A stretch of 64,000 bases of DNA, from positions 36,862 through 100,861 of the forward strand of contig JAGRGY010000011.1 in the NCBI GenBank assembly GCA_020445255.1. The letters are read 5' to 3'. The stretch's first letter is position 1. Every line of letters begins with the position of its first letter. The DNA is from Gammaproteobacteria bacterium (GTDB taxonomy: Bacteria; Pseudomonadota; Gammaproteobacteria; Chromatiales; Chromatiaceae). Position numbers and translations under genes: made by a program. Under the pieces are notes generated by a model, which was given only the letters and a program-made list of their open reading frames with translations, did no database searches and had not been told where the DNA came from. Shown one piece after another: positions 21,450 to 31,200 of this stretch.

Positions 21450-22388
21450 TCAGCCACGCCGCAGACGGTGCACGACCACCTCCGGGGGGCAGTTCAGGCG
21501 CACCGGCACGATGCAGCTCCCCGCACCCACCGACGTATAACCCTGCATACCGCCGTGGCGCCACGCACCGGCCCCGAGCCGGCGCGGGATACGCGCGTCG
21601 AGCGTCAACGGGATCCCGCCCGGCAGACAGATCTGGCCACCGTGCGTGTGTCCGCACAGCAGCAGGTCGAATCCCGCGTGCGCGGCCTGGCGATAGACCT
21701 CCGGGGTGTGCGCGAGCAGGATGGTGACCGCATCATCGGGCACGTCGCGCCCCGCCATCGCCAGGCTGTCGACCCGGTAGTAGTGCGGATCGTCGATGCC
21801 GACGAGATGGATCGCCTGCCCGCCGCGCGTGATCCGCTGTTGCTCGTTCATCAACACACGCACGCCCATCGCCTCGAGACCCGGCAGCATGCGCACACTG
21901 TCGTGGTTGCCGAGCACGGCGTATACCGGCTGCTTCAGCTGTGTCAGCAGGCCGCGCATCGCGTCGAGCGCGGGCGCGCAGTCGCCGTAGGTCTGGGCGC
22001 GAAAATCACCCGTCATTACGCACGCGTCGTAGGCGAGCCCGGCCACGTGTTCGGCGATGGCCGACATGGCGGGCGGATTCAGGTCGGCATGCAGGTCGCT
22101 CAGGTGCAGCAGGCGGTAGCCGTCGAACGCCGGCGGCAGACGGGCCAGGGAGACGTCGTTGTGGCGCACCTGGATGGCCAGCGTGTTGCGATGGCCGCGT
22201 TCGTACAGCCCGAGCAGCCGAAGCACGTAGGCGATCAGCGCATGCGCCGAGTACCAGTTCTCGGGATGGAAGAAGTTGATGCCACCGCCGAACACGCGCT
22301 GTTCGTGTTCGGCCTCGATACCCAGGCGCTGGCGTGCATGGATGCGGCCGAGGCGCTGTTCGAGCTGCTGTTCGATCGGATCCGACAT
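21450..22388 (-). CDS. Calcineurin-like metallophosphoesterase
   Basis: Protein of 312 residues with the complete dinuclear metal site: LSDLHADL (Asp, His), VMTGDF (Asp), LGNHDS (Asn-His), LLAHTPE (His) and CGHTHGGQ (His pair). The architecture is that of the YkuE/LpxH-like bacterial phosphodiesterases. The first 90 residues are extra, with a weakly hydrophobic stretch (ALIAYVLRLLGLYE), and may anchor it at the membrane. It could cleave lipid-linked or cyclic phosphodiesters. The start at 22388 skips 12 poor residues of the longer frame. Confidence 0.88.
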   Translation of the reverse strand: MSDPIEQQLEQRLGRIHARQRLGIEAEHEQRVFGGGINFFHPENWYSAHALIAYVLRLLGLYERGHRNTLAIQVRHNDVSLARLPPAFDGYRLLHLSDLHADLNPPAMSAIAEHVAGLAYDACVMTGDFRAQTYGDCAPALDAMRGLLTQLKQPVYAVLGNHDSVRMLPGLEAMGVRVLMNEQQRITRGGQAIHLVGIDDPHYYRVDSLAMAGRDVPDDAVTILLAHTPEVYRQAAHAGFDLLLCGHTHGGQICLPGGIPLTLDARIPRRLGAGAWRHGGMQGYTSVGAGSCIVPVRLNCPPEVVVHRLRRG

Positions 22389-22725
22389 GTCTGATTCTCT
22401 GGTCGGCTTCGCTTGACTGGCCACTTCAGTCTATGCCCTGGGTGCGCAGCGTGGCGGCAGACGGATGTCGGCCTGACTCCGCCCGGCCCGGCGCAGGCGA
22501 TCCCGCGACGCACCCGGACACTGCGTGAAACTCTACCGGGACCGCCATGTCGAAAGCCTGGGGCCTGTTCCAGCGTATGCGAATGCTGCAGGGCCGCTGT
22601 GTGATTGCGGGCCAAAGCGCGTTTCGCAGGCAACGCCCTGCTGCGTCGCGCCGGTGGAATACCCTACGCCCTAAACGCGTCCGTGCTTGTTAAGCTCGAC
22701 GCTCCACCCGCACAAGGAGACCACC
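22389..22725. other. 337-base divergent intergenic region
   Basis: It separates the phosphoesterase from the cytochrome genes and must carry promoters for both directions. I see no convincing gene, repeat or hairpin in it. An AAGGAG ribosome site for the cytochrome ends it. Confidence 0.4.
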
Positions 22726-23169
22726 ATGATGCCTACCCGCCTCGTCACGACGCTCGCATTGACCCTGGCCGCCGGGATCGCCACCGCCGACGCCGAGGAC
22801 TACATCAAGTACCGCCAGGCGATGATGAAGGCGATCGGCGGCCACATGGGTGCGAGCACGCAGATCGTGCGCGGCAAGGTCGATCCCGAGGGCGACCTCG
22901 CCATGCACGCGCACGCGCTGGCCGCATTGACCGCGAATCTGCCGCGCGTGTTCCCCGAGGGATCGGACTTTGGCGAGACCAAGGCCAAGCCGGCGATCTG
23001 GAGCGAACGGGCCAAGTTCGAGCAGGCCGCCAATGCGGCACGAGACGCGACCGCCAAGTTCGCCGCCGCCGTCGACGCGGGCGACAGCGCCGCGATCGCC
23101 GCTGCGCACAAGGACGTCGGCCAGGCCTGCAAGGGCTGCCACGAGGACTTCCGCGAGAAGGACGACTGA
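22726..23169 (+). CDS. Cytochrome c' / c-556 family protein
   Basis: Periplasmic monoheme four-helix-bundle cytochrome of 147 residues. A signal peptide (LVTTLALTLAAGIATADA) precedes EDYIKYRQAMMKAIGGHM, the typical first helix, and the heme-binding CKGCH is near the C-terminus, as the fold requires. Such proteins bind NO or act as electron carriers. The ATG at 22726 has AAGGAG at good distance. It is followed by the diheme cytochrome gene after 2 bases. Confidence 0.9.
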   Translation: MMPTRLVTTLALTLAAGIATADAEDYIKYRQAMMKAIGGHMGASTQIVRGKVDPEGDLAMHAHALAALTANLPRVFPEGSDFGETKAKPAIWSERAKFEQAANAARDATAKFAAAVDAGDSAAIAAAHKDVGQACKGCHEDFREKDD

Positions 23170-23171
23170 CG

Positions 23172-24002
23172 ATGTCGTCACGACCGGCGGCGGTATTGCT
23201 GGTGGTCGCCGCGCTGGCGACACCAGCACTCGCAGCCACCGGCGAGTACCTGTTCCACGCCGCCGGCTGCGCCGGTTGCCATACCGCCGAAGACGGACCG
23301 CCGCTGGCTGGCGGGCGCCGATTCGACACCGCGTTCGGCACATTCTATTCGCCCAATATCACGCCGGATCGCGCGACCGGCATCGGTGGCTGGACGCGCG
23401 AACGCTTCGTCCGCGCGCTCAAACATGGCGAGCGTGGCGACGGCGCCGCGTATTTCCCGGTGTTCCCCTATCCGTCGTACCGTCTGCTCAGCGACGATGA
23501 CGCGGCCGCCATCCACAGCTACCTGCAGTCGCTGCCGCCACAGCACCACCGCAACCGCGATCATGATCTGCCGTGGTGGCTGGCGCGCTGGATGCTGCAT
23601 CCGTGGCAGTGGTGGTTCATGGACGACCCGCCGCAGCCGCCGGCCGACGCCGAACTGCGCCGCGGCTGGTACCTGGTCGACGCGCTGGGCCACTGCGGCG
23701 AATGCCACACGCCACGCTCGTCGACCGGCGTCAGCATCCGCGCGCGGTACCTGGCCGGCACGCGCGACGGGCCCGACGGCGAGAAGGTCCCGAACATCAC
23801 GCCACAACCGCGCGACGGGATCGGCAGATGGTCGGCAGACGACCTGGCGTATTTTCTCGAGACCGGGGCGCTGCCGGACGGCGACTACACCGGCAGCCTG
23901 ATGTCCGAGGTCGTCGACAACACGACCTCGCGGCTAAGCGGCGAGGATCGCGCAGCGCTGGTGCGTTACCTGCGCAGCGTCGCGCCAGTGGAAGGACCGT
24001 GA
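23172..24002 (+). CDS. Diheme periplasmic cytochrome c
   Basis: Exported protein of 276 residues with two class-I heme sites, CAGCH (about 33) and CGECH (about 177), each followed by a SPNIT- or VPNIT-type loop and WTRERFVRAL/WSADDLAYFL. This tandem-domain arrangement is that of the cytochrome subunits of alcohol, gluconate and related dehydrogenases. No dehydrogenase is adjacent; its partner may be the preceding c'-type cytochrome. No third heme or C-terminal anchor is visible. Confidence 0.9.
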   Translation: MSSRPAAVLLVVAALATPALAATGEYLFHAAGCAGCHTAEDGPPLAGGRRFDTAFGTFYSPNITPDRATGIGGWTRERFVRALKHGERGDGAAYFPVFPYPSYRLLSDDDAAAIHSYLQSLPPQHHRNRDHDLPWWLARWMLHPWQWWFMDDPPQPPADAELRRGWYLVDALGHCGECHTPRSSTGVSIRARYLAGTRDGPDGEKVPNITPQPRDGIGRWSADDLAYFLETGALPDGDYTGSLMSEVVDNTTSRLSGEDRAALVRYLRSVAPVEGP

Positions 24003-24012
24003 CCGGATCCGG

Positions 24013-25629
24013 TCAGTCGGTCGTGAATCGCCCGATCAGGCGACCGATGTCGCTCGACAGGCTGTTGAGCTGCGAACTCGCCACCGCGGTCGAATCGGCG
24101 CTGCCCGCGTTCTGACGCGCCAGTCCGGCGATCGTGTTGAGCCCGCGGTCGAGATCGCCCGAGACCTGGCTCTGCTGTTCCGCGGCGGTTGCGATGCGAT
24201 GGGTCATGTCCTGCACGTTGGCCATGCCGACGCGGATGCCGTCCAGCATGTCCTTCGCCTTCTCGACCTCGCCGACGCTCTGCTCGGCCATGTCGCGGCT
24301 GGCGGCCATGACCTTGACCGATTCCCGGGCCCGTCCCTGCAGCGTCGTGATCATGGCCTGGATCTCCTCGGTCGACTGCTGCGTGCGACTGGCCAGCGTA
24401 CGCACCTCGTCGGCGACCACCGCGAAGCCGCGGCCCTGCTCACCGGCACGCGCGGCCTCGATCGCCGCGTTCAGCGCCAGCAGGTTGGTCTGTTCCGAGA
24501 TGCCGCGGATCACGTCGAGTACCGAACCGATGTTGCTGCTGTCTTCGCCGAGTTGGTTGATGACCGTCTGGGCCTGGGCCACCTCGTCCTGCAGCGACTT
24601 GATCACACTGGCCGCCTGCTGCACCGCGCGATCGCCCTCGCCGGCGCGTGATGCGGCCTCCTTGGTGTGCGCGGCGGTGTCGCCCGCGGTGCGCGCGATC
24701 TCGTCGGCGCTGGCCTTCATCTCGGTCATCGCCGCCGCGATCGCCTCGGTCTCGCGCAGCTGGTCCGACGCCAGGCCACGGCTGTCACTGGCGACCGAGG
24801 TGAGCTGCTGCGACGAACCGTTCAGCTGGTCGACCACGTCACGCAGGCTGACGACAGTGCCGCGGATGCTGTCGACGAACGCGTTGACCGACCGCGCCAC
24901 GGCACCAATCTCGTCGGTGCGGTCGGCGTCGAGGCGCCGGGTCAGGTCGCCGTCGCCTTCGGCCAGCTCGCGGGCCAGCGCCGCGGTGCGGCAGATCGGG
25001 CCGATCACCATCCGCACCATGAACCAGCCCGCCGCGACTACCAGCAGTGTCATCACCACGGCGGTAACCGCCGCGGTCACCTGGGTCGAGTGCGCGATGC
25101 CCAGCGTTCGCCCGAGCGCCTCATCCTGTAGCCGCCCGGCATGACCCATGGCCTCGGCGACATCGTTCTGTATCGCTTCGGCCTTGGCGTCGAATCCCGC
25201 CATCATCGGGTTGCCGCCGGCCGGACCGTCCGCGACATAGGCCTCGGCCATGCGCCGCCCGGTATCGTGAAAGGCGGTCAGGTGCTGGTCCATCGACGCG
25301 TAGAAGTCCCGCTTGTCCGTGCTCAGCGCGGCGAGTTCAGTGAGCAGTTGGTGCGCAACGGCAAGGTTCTTCGCCGCCTTGTCGAAACCGTCGTTCAACC
25401 CGTCCTGCGCGCGGGTGGCGCTGATGTCCGTAAGCCATTGCTGGATCTGGACCACGGCAAGGTTCAGTTCGTAAGACTTCGCGATCAGCACACTGGACCG
25501 GTCACGCAGGTCTTCGACGTCGCGTTCGACATGACCGATCTGCAGATTCAGGTACAGTGCCTGGGCAACGAAGATTCCTGCCATCAGCCCGACAACAACA
25601 AGGAGTTTCGTACGTAACGATGCGAACAT
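24013..25629 (-). CDS. Methyl-accepting chemotaxis protein
   Basis: Chemoreceptor of 538 residues. A first transmembrane helix ([18 protein letters not shown]) is followed by a periplasmic sensor of about 160 helical residues, a second helix ([20 protein letters not shown]), a HAMP domain and a long coiled-coil signalling domain. The hairpin-tip core includes [20 protein letters not shown] and [13 protein letters not shown]. No CheR-tethering pentapeptide is visible. The ATG at 25629 has AGGA upstream; a second start at 25653 adds eight residues. No che genes are in the window. Confidence 0.95.
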   Translation of the reverse strand: MFASLRTKLLVVVGLMAGIFVAQALYLNLQIGHVERDVEDLRDRSSVLIAKSYELNLAVVQIQQWLTDISATRAQDGLNDGFDKAAKNLAVAHQLLTELAALSTDKRDFYASMDQHLTAFHDTGRRMAEAYVADGPAGGNPMMAGFDAKAEAIQNDVAEAMGHAGRLQDEALGRTLGIAHSTQVTAAVTAVVMTLLVVAAGWFMVRMVIGPICRTAALARELAEGDGDLTRRLDADRTDEIGAVARSVNAFVDSIRGTVVSLRDVVDQLNGSSQQLTSVASDSRGLASDQLRETEAIAAAMTEMKASADEIARTAGDTAAHTKEAASRAGEGDRAVQQAASVIKSLQDEVAQAQTVINQLGEDSSNIGSVLDVIRGISEQTNLLALNAAIEAARAGEQGRGFAVVADEVRTLASRTQQSTEEIQAMITTLQGRARESVKVMAASRDMAEQSVGEVEKAKDMLDGIRVGMANVQDMTHRIATAAEQQSQVSGDLDRGLNTIAGLARQNAGSADSTAVASSQLNSLSSDIGRLIGRFTTD

Positions 25630-25780
25630 GATCAGGTTTTCCTGTCGATTCATGCCGCGGACGAGCGGGTCCGGGGCTCACGGTGGAACACGGCTGAGCT
25701 AGCGGCATGCGGCGGCGTATCTTTAGGAAGCCGGGTATTCTGTCGCCCTCCCGCCGCGCGGGAACGCCCACCCTGCATCG

Positions 25781-25809
25781 GTGTCTGACGTGGGGTCGAA
25801 CCCAGACAC
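25781..25809 (+). promoter_or_regulatory. Leader hairpin before the DsbD-like gene
   Basis: GTGTCTG pairs perfectly with CAGACAC, and an inner GGT-CGA-ACC arm sits in the loop. The structure ends only a few bases before the ribosome site and TTG start of the DsbD-like gene, so it could limit translation. No ligand class is recognisable. Confidence 0.35.
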
Positions 25810-25821
25810 AGGGAGACCCGA

Positions 25822-27900
25822 TTGCGCCGCCTGCTGCCCGCACTCCTGCTGCTGTCATGTTTCGGCATCTCGACGCTGCATGCCGACACAGTCGCGCGCA
25901 CGTCGCAGGTCACGCTGACGCTGCTCGCGGAACCCGCCGGCTACACGCCGGGCCGGCCGTTGTGGCTCGCGCTGCGCTTCGACCTGATCCCGCAATGGCA
26001 CGTGTACTGGCGCAACCCGGGCGACTCGGGCGAGGCACCGCGCGTCGCCTGGCAGCTGCCCGGCGGCTGGCGTGGCGGTGAACTGCAGTGGCCGGTGCCG
26101 CAGCGCATCGCGGTCGGCCCGCTGCTCAACTACGGCTATGCGGACAGTGTGATGCTGCTCGCCGAGGTGACGCCGGCCGCCGCTGCCACCGGAGCGGCGG
26201 CGCTGCACGCGGATGTGCGCTGGCTCGTGTGCCGCGAGGAATGCATCCCGCAGCAGGCACGCCTAGACCTGACCCTGTCCGTGGCCGACGACGGCACGAC
26301 CACGGACCCCCGCTTCGACGCTGCGCGTGCACGCCTGCCGGGCGCGCTGGGCGGTGACGCAGACTACCGGGTCGCCGATGGTCGCATCCGCCTGCGCTTG
26401 ACCGGCGGCGGCCTCACGCCGGCGGCGGATGCGGCGCTGTGGTTCGCCGCCGACCGCTGGGGGCCGATTGCACCGTCGGCGCCACAGCGCTGGGCGATCG
26501 ACGGCGACCGCCTGACGCTCGACCTGGCGGCGGGCGAGGTGCCGCCGTCCGCCGCCGAGCCACTGAGCGGACTGCTGGTCGTTGGCGACGATGCATCGCG
26601 CCGCGGTTACACCGTCAGTGCGCGGGCCGCGCCGGCGGACGACCGGACGCGCACGGCATCCGGCGACTCGCACGCCGCGACGATTGGACTGGCGCTGGCG
26701 ATCGGCCTCGCCTTCGTCGGCGGCCTGCTGCTCAACCTCATGCCGTGCGTGCTGCCGGTGCTGTCGATCAAGCTGTTGTCACTGGTCGGTCGACACGACG
26801 GCCATACCGGCCGGCACGGTATCGCCTACAGCGCGGGCGTGCTGCTGACGTTCGCGCTGCTCGCGGCACTGCTGTCCTCGCTGCGTGCGACCGGCGCTAT
26901 GCTCGGCTGGGGTTTCCAGCTGCAGGAACCCGTTATCGTGGTCGCGCTGATGTACCTGATGCTGACGCTGGGCATGAACCTGTCCGGCGTGTTCGGGTTC
27001 GGTGGCGGCCTGGCCGGCGTCGGCCAGACGGCGGCCGGCCGCCCCGGTCTGCGCGGCAGCTTCGCCAGCGGCGTGCTGGCCGTGGTGGTCGCCAGCCCGT
27101 GCACGGCGCCGTTCATGGGTACGGCGCTCGGTTACGCGCTGACGCGGCCGGTGATGGAATCGACGCTGGTTTTCGTCGCCCTCGGCACCGGCTTCGCGCT
27201 GCCGTTGTTGCTGCTCAGCCTGCAGCCGGCGTGGCTGCGCCTGCTGCCACGCCCGGGACCCTGGATGGAGCGTCTGCGTCAGGCGCTGGCGTTCCCGTTG
27301 TACGCCACCGCGGCCTGGCTGCTGTGGGTGCTGAGCCAGCAGCTTGCTGCCGGGCCGCTGGCCGCGGCACTCGCCGGCGGCGTGCTGCTGGCCTTCGGCC
27401 TGTGGTGGCTGGGCCAGACCTGGCGCCGCACCTGGTCGCGCCGCCTGCCGGCCGCCGTATTGCTGACCGGCGGCCTCGTGTGCGCAGTCGTCGCCGCCAC
27501 ACCGGATCGCGGCGAGCGGGCAAGCGGTGGCGCCGCCGCGGATGCGTGGAGTACCGGGCGCGTCGCACAACTGCGTGCCGCGGGCGCACCGGTGCTGGTC
27601 AACTTCACCGCGGCCTGGTGCATCACGTGCAAGGTCAACGAGCAGGTCGCGCTGGATACACGCGCCGTCGTCGAGACCCTGGACGCGCACGGCGTCGCCT
27701 ACCTGAAGGCCGACTGGACCCGGCGCGACGCCAAGATCACCGCTGAATTGCAGCGCCACGGGCGCAGCGGGGTGCCGCTGTACCTGCTGTATGCTGCCGG
27801 CGACCCCGAACCGCGCGTGTTGCCACAGCTGCTGACCGAACGCAGCGTGCTCGACGCCATCGCCGACATCGGCATCGGCAAACCGGAGAAGACACCATGA
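25822..27900 (+). CDS. DsbD-like thiol:disulfide interchange protein
   Basis: Inner-membrane protein of 692 residues that probably passes electrons from cytosolic thioredoxin to periplasmic thiols. The order is signal peptide, a periplasmic DsbD-alpha-like beta domain (about 20-275) with LVCREECIPQ, eight hydrophobic helices (about 285-555) with the conserved NLMPCVLPVLSIK and SPCTAPFMGTALG cysteines, and a thioredoxin domain with AAWCITCK. This matches the ScsB/DsbD type. A TTG start at 25822 preceded by GGGAGA is the only reasonable one. It overlaps the next gene by ATGA. Confidence 0.92.
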   Translation: MRRLLPALLLLSCFGISTLHADTVARTSQVTLTLLAEPAGYTPGRPLWLALRFDLIPQWHVYWRNPGDSGEAPRVAWQLPGGWRGGELQWPVPQRIAVGPLLNYGYADSVMLLAEVTPAAAATGAAALHADVRWLVCREECIPQQARLDLTLSVADDGTTTDPRFDAARARLPGALGGDADYRVADGRIRLRLTGGGLTPAADAALWFAADRWGPIAPSAPQRWAIDGDRLTLDLAAGEVPPSAAEPLSGLLVVGDDASRRGYTVSARAAPADDRTRTASGDSHAATIGLALAIGLAFVGGLLLNLMPCVLPVLSIKLLSLVGRHDGHTGRHGIAYSAGVLLTFALLAALLSSLRATGAMLGWGFQLQEPVIVVALMYLMLTLGMNLSGVFGFGGGLAGVGQTAAGRPGLRGSFASGVLAVVVASPCTAPFMGTALGYALTRPVMESTLVFVALGTGFALPLLLLSLQPAWLRLLPRPGPWMERLRQALAFPLYATAAWLLWVLSQQLAAGPLAAALAGGVLLAFGLWWLGQTWRRTWSRRLPAAVLLTGGLVCAVVAATPDRGERASGGAAADAWSTGRVAQLRAAGAPVLVNFTAAWCITCKVNEQVALDTRAVVETLDAHGVAYLKADWTRRDAKITAELQRHGRSGVPLYLLYAAGDPEPRVLPQLLTERSVLDAIADIGIGKPEKTP

Positions 27901-28496
27901 ACATCCGAGGACTGTTGACCCTGCTGCTGGCAGGCCTGGCCGGGCCGCTGTGCGCGGCACCCCAGATCGGACAAGCCGCCCCCGACTTCGCTGGCACCGA
28001 CACCGCCGGCCAGGTGCAGCGCCTGTCCGACTACCACGGCCGCACCGTCGTGCTCGAGTGGACCAACCACGACTGCCCCTACGTGCGCAAACACTACGGC
28101 AGCGGCACCATGCAGGCGCTGCAGCGCGATGCCGTCGCGCAGGGCGTGGTGTGGCTGTCGATCATCTCGTCGGCGCCCGGCAAGCAGGGGCATGTCAGCG
28201 CGGCACAGGCGGACGCGCTGACGCGTGACCGCGATGCGTCACCGAGCGCCGTGGTGCTCGACGAGCAGGGCGAAATCGGACGCCTCTATGGCGCCAAGAC
28301 GACACCGCACATGTTCGTCGTCGACGCCGACGGGGTGCTGCGGTACATGGGTGGCATCGACAGCATCTCGTCCGCGGATCCCGCCGACATCGCCACGGCG
28401 CAGCCCTATGTGCGCACCGTGCTCGCGCAGCTCGCATCCGGCGAACCGGTACAACCCGCCGTCACGCGGCCCTACGGCTGCTCGGTGAAGTACTGA
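27897..28496 (+). CDS. Exported thioredoxin/AhpC-like protein
   Basis: Periplasmic thioredoxin-fold protein of 199 residues with a signal peptide (LLTLLLAGLAGPLCA). The redoxin core starts QIGQAAPDFAGTD. The active-site region is NHDCPYVRKHY, a single Cys in place of CxxC. GAKTTPHMFVVDADG carries the cis-Pro. A second Cys occurs only near the C-terminus (PYGCSVKY). The single-cysteine form suggests a peroxiredoxin-like or metal-linked thiol role. Translation is coupled to the DsbD-like gene, its probable reductant. Confidence 0.85.
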   Translation: MNIRGLLTLLLAGLAGPLCAAPQIGQAAPDFAGTDTAGQVQRLSDYHGRTVVLEWTNHDCPYVRKHYGSGTMQALQRDAVAQGVVWLSIISSAPGKQGHVSAAQADALTRDRDASPSAVVLDEQGEIGRLYGAKTTPHMFVVDADGVLRYMGGIDSISSADPADIATAQPYVRTVLAQLASGEPVQPAVTRPYGCSVKY

Positions 28497-28518
28497 CCTC
28501 GGTCTGCCGCGGTCGCAA

Positions 28519-29931
28519 TCACAGACCCAGGTCGACCAGCTCCATGCGGTGGTTGCCGCGCGGATAACGTTCCGACGGCCCCTGCGCCAGGACGGCCAGG
28601 CCGGACGAGAGGCCGCGCGCGTGCATCCACGCGCGCACGAACGGCGTCCAGTCGGCGGCCTCGGTCTCGACCCGCACCGGATACACGCCGTACGAAAACT
28701 GCAGTGCCTGGCAGGTGGCATGCTGGGTGCTGAACGCGGTGATCCAGCCGGGCAGCCGAAAACGGGTAACGCTGCGCGCCATCGAACCCGACACCGTGGG
28801 CACGCAGACGGCAACCGTGTCGAGCGCGGTAACGGTCTGATAGATGCTGCGTGCGATCAGGCCGCGCAGCGACGGGTTCATCGGGCAGCGCAGGTCGGTC
28901 GGCGAACGCTGCCGATGCGGCTCGGTCGCTGCGGCGATCTCGGCCAGCATCTCGACCGCGTCGACCGGGTGGCGGCCCATCGCCGATTCGGCCGACAGCA
29001 TCACGGCGTCGGTGCCGTCGAGGATCGCGTTCGCGACATCGGTCGCCTCGGCGCGCGTTGGCCGGCGGTGCTCGGTCATCGATTCGAGCATCTGGGTCGC
29101 AGTGATCACCGGCTTGGCCTTGGCGTTGGCGGCCTGCATCAAGCGCTTCTGGATTACTGCCATCTCGGCGATCGGCACCTCGACGCCGAGATCGCCGCGC
29201 GCGACCATCAGGCCGTCGCACGCCTCGAGGATCGCGTCCAGGTTGTCGAGTGCGCCGGCGCGCTCGATCTTCGCAATCACGAACGGCTGTGCACCCATCT
29301 CGGCGGCGGCCTGCTTGACCGCGAGCACATCGTCGGCGTTGGTGACGAACGACTGGCTGACCGCGTCCACGCCCTGTTCGATCGCGAAACGGAGGCACTC
29401 GCGATCGCGCGCCGTAAACGCGCTGATGCCGAGGTCGATGCCCGGCAGGCTCAGGCCCTTGCGCGACGACAGCTCGCCGCCGGCACGCACCTCGCAGTGG
29501 ACATCGTTGCCGTCGATCGACTTGACCAGCAGCGAGATCAGGCCGTCGTTGAGGAACAGCTTGTCGTCGACGTGCACGACCCGCGGCAGGCTGTCGAGCG
29601 TGACCGGGATGCGCCGGCCGTCACCGACGATGTCGTCGGTCGTCAGCACAACCTCGTCACCGATGGCGAGTTCCACCGGCTCCGGCGTCAGCTCACCGAT
29701 GCGGATCTTTGGCCCCGGCAGGTCGGCCATGATCGCGAGCCGGTAACCGGTCGCCTCGGCCGCCTCGCGCAGCTGCGCGATCGTGCGCGCGTGGCTGTCG
29801 AAGTCGCCGTGCGAGAAGTTCAGCCGGGCGACATTCATGCCGGCCGACAGCATCGCCCTGAGTACGGGCTGACTTTCCGATGCGGGTCCGATGGTGCAGA
29901 CGAGTTTGGTCTTGTTTTTCGGAAGGTCCAC
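28519..29931 (-). CDS. pyk: Pyruvate kinase
   Basis: Transfers phosphate from PEP to ADP, the last step of glycolysis. The product is 470 residues. It has TKLVCTIGPAS, NVARLNFSHG, ADLPGPKIRIG, the active-site signature region around VIAKIERAGAL and GDLGVEVP, and KPVITATQMLESM. The C-terminal regulatory domain is present though slightly divergent. The GTG start at 29931 has CCGGAG seven bases upstream. It reads toward the convergent thioredoxin-like gene. Confidence 0.96.
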   Translation of the reverse strand: MDLPKNKTKLVCTIGPASESQPVLRAMLSAGMNVARLNFSHGDFDSHARTIAQLREAAEATGYRLAIMADLPGPKIRIGELTPEPVELAIGDEVVLTTDDIVGDGRRIPVTLDSLPRVVHVDDKLFLNDGLISLLVKSIDGNDVHCEVRAGGELSSRKGLSLPGIDLGISAFTARDRECLRFAIEQGVDAVSQSFVTNADDVLAVKQAAAEMGAQPFVIAKIERAGALDNLDAILEACDGLMVARGDLGVEVPIAEMAVIQKRLMQAANAKAKPVITATQMLESMTEHRRPTRAEATDVANAILDGTDAVMLSAESAMGRHPVDAVEMLAEIAAATEPHRQRSPTDLRCPMNPSLRGLIARSIYQTVTALDTVAVCVPTVSGSMARSVTRFRLPGWITAFSTQHATCQALQFSYGVYPVRVETEAADWTPFVRAWMHARGLSSGLAVLAQGPSERYPRGNHRMELVDLGL

Positions 29932-29997
29932 TGAGGTCTCCGGGGTGTGCGGCTCGCGGCGCGAGTATGCGCCGCTGGCATGACATTTCTGAGGCAG

Positions 29998-31023
29998 TCA
30001 GCGGCTCATCCGGCGCAGAGTTGATTCGCTCCAGAACCGCGGCTCGATGTCGTCGTTCCAGCTCACGGCACCGTCCGGCACGAACGCCATGCCCTCCTGT
30101 CCGGTGGCCTCGGTGCGTGCATACCAGTAACGCCAATGCTGCGCGCGCGGGTCGTCCAGGCGCATGCCGCGCCACGACTTGTCGATGGTCTTGATCAGCA
30201 CACCGCCGGCGAAGAATGTCGAGCGGTAGTCGGCGAACGACTCCGCATCGATGAGCACAATGCGCTCGTCGTAACCGAGGTCGTCCCGGTGCGGGCGGCT
30301 GCGCACCCGGTAGACTTGCCTGCCGTCGACACTGCAGTCGGCCTCGGGCAGCCCGGCAAGGCGCCGGTCGCCCTGCGCTACCGCTTGCGCCACGGCGCCG
30401 AGGCAACCGCTGAAGTTCTCGCGGCCCAGCACTTCGTGGTCCTCGTCCTCGGGCCGGCGCAGATAGATGTCGCCATAGCTGAAGTTCGAATTACCCCAAT
30501 GGTCCGCGGCGTCGGGCTCGAGCATACGCCGCGCCTTGCGCAGCTCCGGCAACCACATGATGTAGGTGCGGGTGCGCGCGGGATCGACCGGATCGGCGAC
30601 CAGGATACCGGTGCCATCCAGCTTGCCGCCTCTGAACACGACCAGATCGCGCGCCGCCACGCCTTCGTCCGATACGTCGTTGGTGCGCCAGCGGCGGAAG
30701 GTGTTGGCGACGATCCGTTCGCCCGGCGTGTGATCGAACACCACGACCGGCTGCTTATCGGTGCCATAGCTCACGTTGCGCAGCGCATTGAAGCGGTTCA
30801 CGTAATCGACGTTCCGGGCGATGGTGTCGGCATCCGGTGTCTGCTGCGGCGCGCCCGCCGCCATGCCCGACGACAGCGTCAACGTGAACGCGAGGACGAG
30901 TCGACACGCGTGTCGGCGCAGCCCGGGGGTCAGTGTCCGCCGCTTGCCGCGGGCGTTTCCGACACCGCGAGGGGGCGCGTCCGATGTCACGTTGGATGCG
31001 AGCGGGTAACAGATGGAAAACAT
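29998..31023 (-). CDS. LolA-like outer-membrane lipoprotein-sorting protein
   Basis: Predicted exported protein of about 341 residues with a hydrophobic segment (LVLAFTLTLSSGMAAGA) near residue 45. The rest is beta-rich, with TYIMWLPELRKARRM and NFSYGDIYLRRP, as in the DUF1329/PF17131 LolA-like family that sits beside RND transporters or envelope enzymes. It is the third gene downstream of the cytochrome-GMC pair and may handle a hydrophobic substrate or lipoprotein for them. The start is unsure because 40 charged residues precede the signal segment. Confidence 0.7.
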   Translation of the reverse strand: MFSICYPLASNVTSDAPPRGVGNARGKRRTLTPGLRRHACRLVLAFTLTLSSGMAAGAPQQTPDADTIARNVDYVNRFNALRNVSYGTDKQPVVVFDHTPGERIVANTFRRWRTNDVSDEGVAARDLVVFRGGKLDGTGILVADPVDPARTRTYIMWLPELRKARRMLEPDAADHWGNSNFSYGDIYLRRPEDEDHEVLGRENFSGCLGAVAQAVAQGDRRLAGLPEADCSVDGRQVYRVRSRPHRDDLGYDERIVLIDAESFADYRSTFFAGGVLIKTIDKSWRGMRLDDPRAQHWRYWYARTEATGQEGMAFVPDGAVSWNDDIEPRFWSESTLRRMSR

Positions 31024-31200
31024 CACGTGGTGACCTTAGACGCCCAGTGCAACGCCTGCAACCGACGGCCGGGGACACCACAGCGTCGATCGTCAATCAG
31101 CCACGCCATTCGGCGTTGCGGGTGCCGCGATCCGGATTGCCGCCGCGCATGTGCCGGTACAGACGCCAGCCTGACGGGCCATTCGGCAAACCGGGCATCT

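Noticed and set aside
25781..25812. tRNA T-arm-like sequence GGGTCGAACCC
   Set aside because: No acceptor stem, anticodon arm or CCA end is found around it. It is part of the leader hairpin.
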